A DNA stretch of 64,000 nt from Mytilus trossulus. Taxonomy: Eukaryota; Mollusca; Bivalvia; Mytilida; Mytilidae. Both the position numbers and the translations under genes were made by a program. The stretch lies in the NCBI RefSeq assembly GCF_036588685.1, contig NC_086375.1, positions 11,401,916 to 11,465,915 of the forward strand, read 5' to 3'. The notes below the pieces were generated by a model, which was not told the DNA's origin, ran no database searches, and saw nothing but the letters and a program-made list of their open reading frames with translations. How positions within the stretch are numbered: position 1 is the stretch's first letter; the number at the start of each line of letters is the position of its first letter. Below, piece by piece: positions 59,421 through 64,000 of this stretch.

Positions 59421-59715
59421 GTATAATAGTTGGGTTATGTACGCCCAAGTTTTATTTGTTGTTGTTTTAACTTTAATATTTCTTTAATGTCTGAAATTTT
59501 TCGACGGTGTTCTTGTAAATGATTATAATTTGAGGACTGAAAAATTGACTTCATCAATTTTTTTGACAGCCTTGACTATGGAATGCACTTCTGAAACTCA
59601 GGAAAAATGAAAAAAAAGCCTCGATTTCATTCTTGCGTCTCTTACCATATCGTACATCGGAATATAGCCTGTTGATGTCATCATACAGCGGTTTCAATGA
59701 AGAATGAATGTTTAA

Positions 59716-59875
59716 GAAATAATTGATGCCAGCTATACTTTATTGTAGTTTAACATGGGTAGGCATTATATTCGTGATTATTTTTGCCAGAGCGATAGCG
59801 AGGGCTAAAATAACACGAATTTAATGCCTACCCATGTTAAAACTACAATAAAGTATAGCTGGCATCAATTATTTC
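59716..59875. repeat. Fold-back palindrome, copy II
   Basis: Left arm 59716-59776 and right arm 59814-59875 are reverse complements with one indel and one mismatch. The 37-nt spacer folds as TTTTTGCC/GGCTAAAA around AGAGCGATAGCGAG. The outer flank GATTCTGAT matches copy I. Arms begin GAAATAATT in both copies but diverge by roughly 30 percent between copies. Confidence 0.9.
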
Positions 59876-60480
59876 GATTCTGATTAGGATAATTACGGTA
59901 ATATCTATGTTCGCTGTGTATAAAGTGTACGGTATTTGTGTAGGCTCTTCCATCAACCTTCCTGTCGATTTTTATCCAACTAGTTCATACCAGTTTAATT
60001 TGGCAAAGTTGTATAAATTTCTAAAATTCAAAATTGAAACAGATATTAATAATTAATTTATTAACTAAAACAATATTTGTGTCACAATATAACAGAAAAG
60101 TTATATTTCAACAGTCTTTTCCTTTGAGGTCAATTTCTGACACGCACATTTTCAAGTCAGTCGTCAATGGCGGTGGACGCACAAGGAGAATCGGGTAGGT
60201 CTTTATTTACTAAATTAATCGTAAATATTCCGCCGGTTAATATTGTAGCATTGGTAAATATGTTCATATCTGATAGAGGATTTCTTGATAAAGTTGTGCT
60301 GACATTCGAGACTTGGCAGGAGGGGCCCTTTGACAGAAATCCATTTATACTTGCGGTGGCTACACCTTTTAAAGTTGATCAAAGGGCACGCCTTTGTGCA
60401 TCTGACGATTTCAAATGCTGTATTTATACATGAGATTAAAATTGGGTGACAATCTTGTTGCGTTTGTAAAATGGATTGGA

Positions 60481-60554
60481 AACCTTGGTGGTATATTGGT
60501 AATTACGCCTATTTGTTTTTATAGGAGAATGGGGTTCGATTCCCTGCTAGGGTC
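60481..60554 (+). repeat. tRNA-like segment, possible SINE head
   Basis: GGTGGTATATTGGTAATTACG resembles a tRNA D-arm/A-box and GGGGTTCGATTCCCTG is a perfect T-arm/B-box, 35-40 bases apart, ending CTAGGGTC. The acceptor stem does not pair, so this is not a functional tRNA gene; a SINE head or old tRNA pseudogene is likelier. Confidence 0.4.
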
Positions 60555-61384
60555 AATCCATTTTATCAGAAATATGAAACAATTTTGTCATTTCAGTACA
60601 ACAGTAATAGTAACCTATTCTTTGTTTTATATTTTATCGTCGGAACATATGTTTCAATGAAATTAATATACAATGACATGCCTTTTTAACAGGAGAGATG
60701 AAACGTGTTTTTAGAGGGATGGGTTTTGAAGTTAGAACAGCCAACATGGACGTTGCTGTATCTAGGTCAACTATTTTCAATTACGAATTGTAACACATTG
60801 TTGTCATTGTTAAAGTATTAGTAACAAAATGTGTATCATTTTAGTGTTTGAAAGTGTTTTAATTTAAGGAAATACATTAAATGCATACCATTTTGACGAA
60901 ATTCATTTTTCTGCCGTAGTCAATATACGCATGTGCAAACTAATTTTATTGGATAATAAAGTATGGTTTCTTTACAAAGCTAAAGAAGCACGTCATATTA
61001 GAATTTCATATTTATTTGGTCTTTTTCGCGACGGCCAAAGTTCCTTTACGAGAATAAACATGTATCGTCGTCGAGCATTTCAAAATACACCACAACATAA
61101 TTCGACATTCGGTTTACTTCCAGTGCCTGATTCCCTTATTCTCACTTTTTGTGCCTGTTTTGAACACCACCAAATATATGTTCTATTGCATTGTCAAATT
61201 CTAACCAATTTCAAGCATGCGTTCGTCTTGACTTTTGTTTATCTCTGTTTCTTGTTTCTACATTTCTTTAAAAAAAAAAAATTCTCGTAAAAAAACCAAG
61301 AGATTTCTTTCACGTGAATGTTTGAATTGCATTTCTGATTGCTCTCTTGACATTTTGTTTCTGAACCCTAGGTTTTAAATGTCA

Positions 61385-61582
61385 ATTATAAGTCGCAGCA
61401 AACCTTATCACCTGTAAATCGCTATTCCCGGCTGACCAGATAATCAGTCCCGCTTGAACTACTGAAGTCATACCACAATCACTTTTCCTTTGTGGCGTCA
61501 GAAATTTTGTATTTGGCGTCAAAATTTTACGGGAACCTGTGTAATGTCCAGTGATGGCGGACAAATAGTGAAAAGGTGTATT
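61385..61582. mobile_element. MITE, third copy of the 24931 family
   Basis: Ends GCAAACCTTATCACC and (reverse complement) GCAATACACCTTTTCACT are diverged, but the interior keeps CCACAATCACTTTTCC, TGTGGCGTCAGAAATTTTG, ACGGGAACCTGTGTAATG and GTGATGGCGGACAAATAG. Confidence 0.65.
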
Positions 61583-62619
61583 GCAGATCGTGTTTCAGCA
61601 CCCTATCTCTGAGACATCCCGGGATCACCAAACCGTTTCCCGCCAATACTTTATGAATGTTGTTTCTGATAAATCTAAGCATTTGTGCAGGCTGTCATTT
61701 TCGACATTTGCTTATTTCTTCAAAATGTGATTATATCTATCCGTCGTGAATTTTTGTAAAGGATTATGTGATTGGAGAATTTCAAAAAAGGTATCAAAAG
61801 GTACATTAGGACTGGACAATTTTTGGTTTTCTATCACTTTCAATAATGTTAGCATTTATCTGTGTATTTTGAACATTCATTACTTTAAATAAAGTGTATT
61901 TGCCTTTTACTATCAATTCTCAGTTTACTAATCGGTCCACTGCGGTCATTGGTATATTATTTAGACCCCCTCTATCTAATGAACTCTGTGACCGCCGTGG
62001 ATAGTATAAATTTGAAAATGATAGCAGATAGCAAATATACTTTATTCATAGTACATGTATGTTCAAGGTATACAGAAAAACAGAAACCGGAAGTCTAGTC
62101 TGACCTAAAACTCCGTCCATTGACAAAAACAATATTTAGACGCCTTATTTTCGTTTTCCACCTAAAATAACCCATACGGAATAATCGTTAGCAAGCAAAC
62201 AAATTATACTATGCGTGGTACCTGTAGGACACAGAGGCATGATGATTAATTTATTGTGGAAGGAAGAGAAGCGACACACAAAATGAGGTCTCCTCATTTA
62301 ATAGTATATATAATTGAATTATATATGTGTTGTATTGCATTGCTTAATAACTATTTTCTAACTGCCTTCAAGTCGTTCGATGCCTTTTAGATTAGAAATT
62401 AAAATCTGAGAATAAAAAATATAAATAAACATACATCTGGAAATAACTGTTTCGTGAATTTAACTGAAACAATTGGTCTTAATTTGGGCTTCATGGTAGA
62501 TTTGATCTTGGCTTAAAAATTCGTTATTTCACTATAAGAGATTATACTTGATTAAACCAAAGTCACATATAAATTCATGCCACAACGGGTGTTAAATGTG
62601 GGTCAGGATCAAAATACTT

Positions 62620-62890
62620 TGCAGGAGCACCTGAGATTATCCCCAGTTTTTGATGGGATTAGTGTTGTTTAGTCTTCAATTTTCTATGTTGTGTCATGTG
62701 AACTTTTATTTTTTGTTTGTCTTTTTCAGTTTTAGCCATGGCGTTGTCAGTTTATCTTATATTTATGAGTTTGACTGTCCCTTTGGTATCTTTCGTCCTT
62801 CTTTTATTTGTCTGTCTGTCTTTTTATTCTATAGCCATAGTTTATTTTCGATCTATGAGTTTGACTGTCATTCTGGTATGGTATCTTTCG
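62620..62890 (-). repeat. Dispersed repeat R5, reversed, with a second scrap
   Basis: Reverse complement of the R5 order: GGAGCACCTGAGATTATCC, TGTTGTGTCATGTGAAC, TTAGCCATGGCGTTGTCAG, TGAGTTTGACTGTCCC, TTTGGTATCTTTCGTCC, then a partial second unit (ATGAGTTTGACTGTCATTC, GGTATCTTTCGGCC) to 62890. The frames here are shadows. Confidence 0.75.
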
Positions 62891-63354
62891 GCCTTCTTTT
62901 GAAGGTACCATCTTTAATCAAACATCTCCGGTCTTCCAGATTATATTTCAGAAGTACATAGCATCGTTCAATGCAAGGAAAGATAACTCTTACGTATTTA
63001 TATAATCGATATTTCAGATTTTCTAGTAAGATTTTGAAGTCAGCTGTGAATTGGTTGGACATGTTGAACTGTAACAATATGCATCGGATGTAGCTGAAAA
63101 AAATTGTTCTGATGTCCAATATAACTTATTGTATTGACAAAGATAATTCTAATTGTCTCGACGTGCATAGATTTCCTCACAAAGTATTTTTTTCTCAAAT
63201 ATTTTAACTTTTCATGTGTGGTCTGTGATTATACACGGAAATGGAATTTCCAATCCACGTCCGCCGGCGTTCAGTTTTTAATAACAGTTCTTGTACAGTG
63301 GTTATTTTTCAAAATTCACATTTTTTAAATCATATTTTTTTACATACGAAAATA

Positions 63355-63490
63355 CCTGTACCAAGTCAGGAGTAAAACAGTTGTTTTCCATTCGTTTGAT
63401 TTGTTTAAGCTTTTGATTTTACCCTATGATTATGGACTTTCCGTTTTGAATTTTCATAGGTGTTCAGTATTTTTGTGATTTGACTTTTTT
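63355..63490 (-). repeat. Dispersed repeat R1, reversed partial copy
   Basis: CTGTACCAAGTCAGGAG, TTCCATTCGTTTGATTTG and GACTTTCCGTTTTGAATTTTC with GTTCAGTATTTTTGTG are the R1 landmarks in reverse. Confidence 0.7.
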
Positions 63491-63599
63491 AAAACATAAG
63501 AAATATCTAAATACGAAAAATATCTTTAAAACTGTTAGTTGAAAGATCAATGTATTGATTTGATGTACTTTGTATGTGAAAATGTCACAGAGTAAAATA

Positions 63600-63790
63600 A
63601 AAGGTCGGCGAAATCTACAAATAGGACTTTCAAACTAATAAGTTGAAAATAAACTGAAAACGAAATCGATTAAAAAGAAAAAGCCAAAAAGCCAAACAGT
63701 ACACAAAACTTAACATTGAAAACTAAAGACAAAGCACCACGAGCCATACAAAAAATCTTGATATTATATTATGTTCTAATGAAGGGTAAA
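63600..63790 (+). repeat. Dispersed repeat R5, diverged copy
   Basis: ACAAATAGGACTTTCAAAC, CAAACAGTACACAAAACTTAAC and AAAGACAAAGCACCACGAGCC follow R5 in diverged form. The remaining 63791-64000 has nothing recognised. Confidence 0.55.
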
Positions 63791-64000
63791 CAGTTTCTGT
63801 TCGACAGGTGGCAGTCGTGGTGTTGCTCATTTAATACAAACCCGGGAATAAGTCAAATTCTGCAAGTCAAATTAGGGAAAAACGGGACGGTATTGTAGTT
63901 TCGACAATTGGAATGAAATAATCTTATTGGTAAGCCGTTCGTTTTTAACGTATAAAGAACCCATAAAATGAATATAAATAAATTTGGATGCAAGAAAGAA

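Noticed and set aside
60167-60433. Possible first exon ATGGCGGTGGACGCAC followed by a GGTAGGT donor
   Set aside because: It has an attractive start and donor, but no downstream coding exon could be linked and the protein text is not recognised. Left out as unsupported.
60481-60554. Functional tRNA gene
   Set aside because: The B box is perfect but the acceptor ends do not pair, so it is kept only as a tRNA-like segment.
62650-62961. 103-codon plus-strand frame
   Set aside because: It reads through a reversed R5 repeat and its partial second unit; the hydrophobic text (FFLFFVFLF-like) comes from T-rich repeat sequence.

Overview
The window looks like nuclear DNA of a bivalve mollusc, most likely a mussel (Mytilus or close kin). 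It is AT-rich, genes are split by GT-AG introns, several coding regions are plainly metazoan, and the space between them is packed with dispersed repeats of a bivalve type. All assignments come from reading the sequence; no database search was run.

Four protein-coding genes can be assembled. (1) A TTC9C-like tetratricopeptide protein on the minus strand, three exons between 15013 and 18675, 183 codons. (2) Translation initiation factor eIF3 subunit k on the plus strand, eight exons between 24653 and 31549, 219 codons, co-linear with the human protein. (3) A secreted-ectodomain seven-helix receptor on the plus strand, two exons, 38158-39174 and 40199-41626, 814 codons, with a somatomedin-B-like cysteine domain and a class B/adhesion-type membrane domain. 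(4) A single-exon M14 metallocarboxypeptidase homologue at 57386-58606 whose third zinc ligand (His) reads Gln. These genes do not look functionally linked; they are neighbours in a repeat-rich region. A broken Tc1-like transposase lies at about 8690-9350.

The rest is mobile and repetitive DNA. At 1-14.1 kb there are TIR elements (1345-3055, 3240-3831) and long Helitron-like elements of family A (4667-6944 and 9757-13126, in opposite orientation), the second carrying a nested family B copy. TTC9C (15.0-18.7 kb) has a tRNA-headed SINE and a terminal-array element in intron 1. At 18.7-24.6 kb there is a TIR element with a near-perfect 63-bp-arm palindrome, then two more terminal-array elements. 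eIF3k (24.6-31.5 kb) has introns full of insertions. At 31.5-38.1 kb a family C element with nested family D is followed by several copies of common dispersed repeats. After the receptor gene comes a 1.9-kb minisatellite of about 28-bp units (42.85-44.71 kb). At 45-53 kb there are two diverged segmental duplications carrying reciprocal insertions. The end of the window has the carboxypeptidase gene, a second palindrome element and further repeats.

Three patterns stand out. First, a dispersed repeat carries a hammerhead-ribozyme core (CTGATGA, complementary stem II, GAAAC, short stem III), with at least three copies intact at the core. Second, five non-homologous element families share one layout: a hairpin end, a GTCC/GTC-type microsatellite, a tandem core, then another hairpin followed by CTAG/CTTG and T's. 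Two nested insertions with readable empty sites show no target duplication, which fits a Helitron/Helentron-like mechanism. Third, two fold-back elements have arms nearly identical within each copy but diverged between copies, suggesting arm homogenisation.
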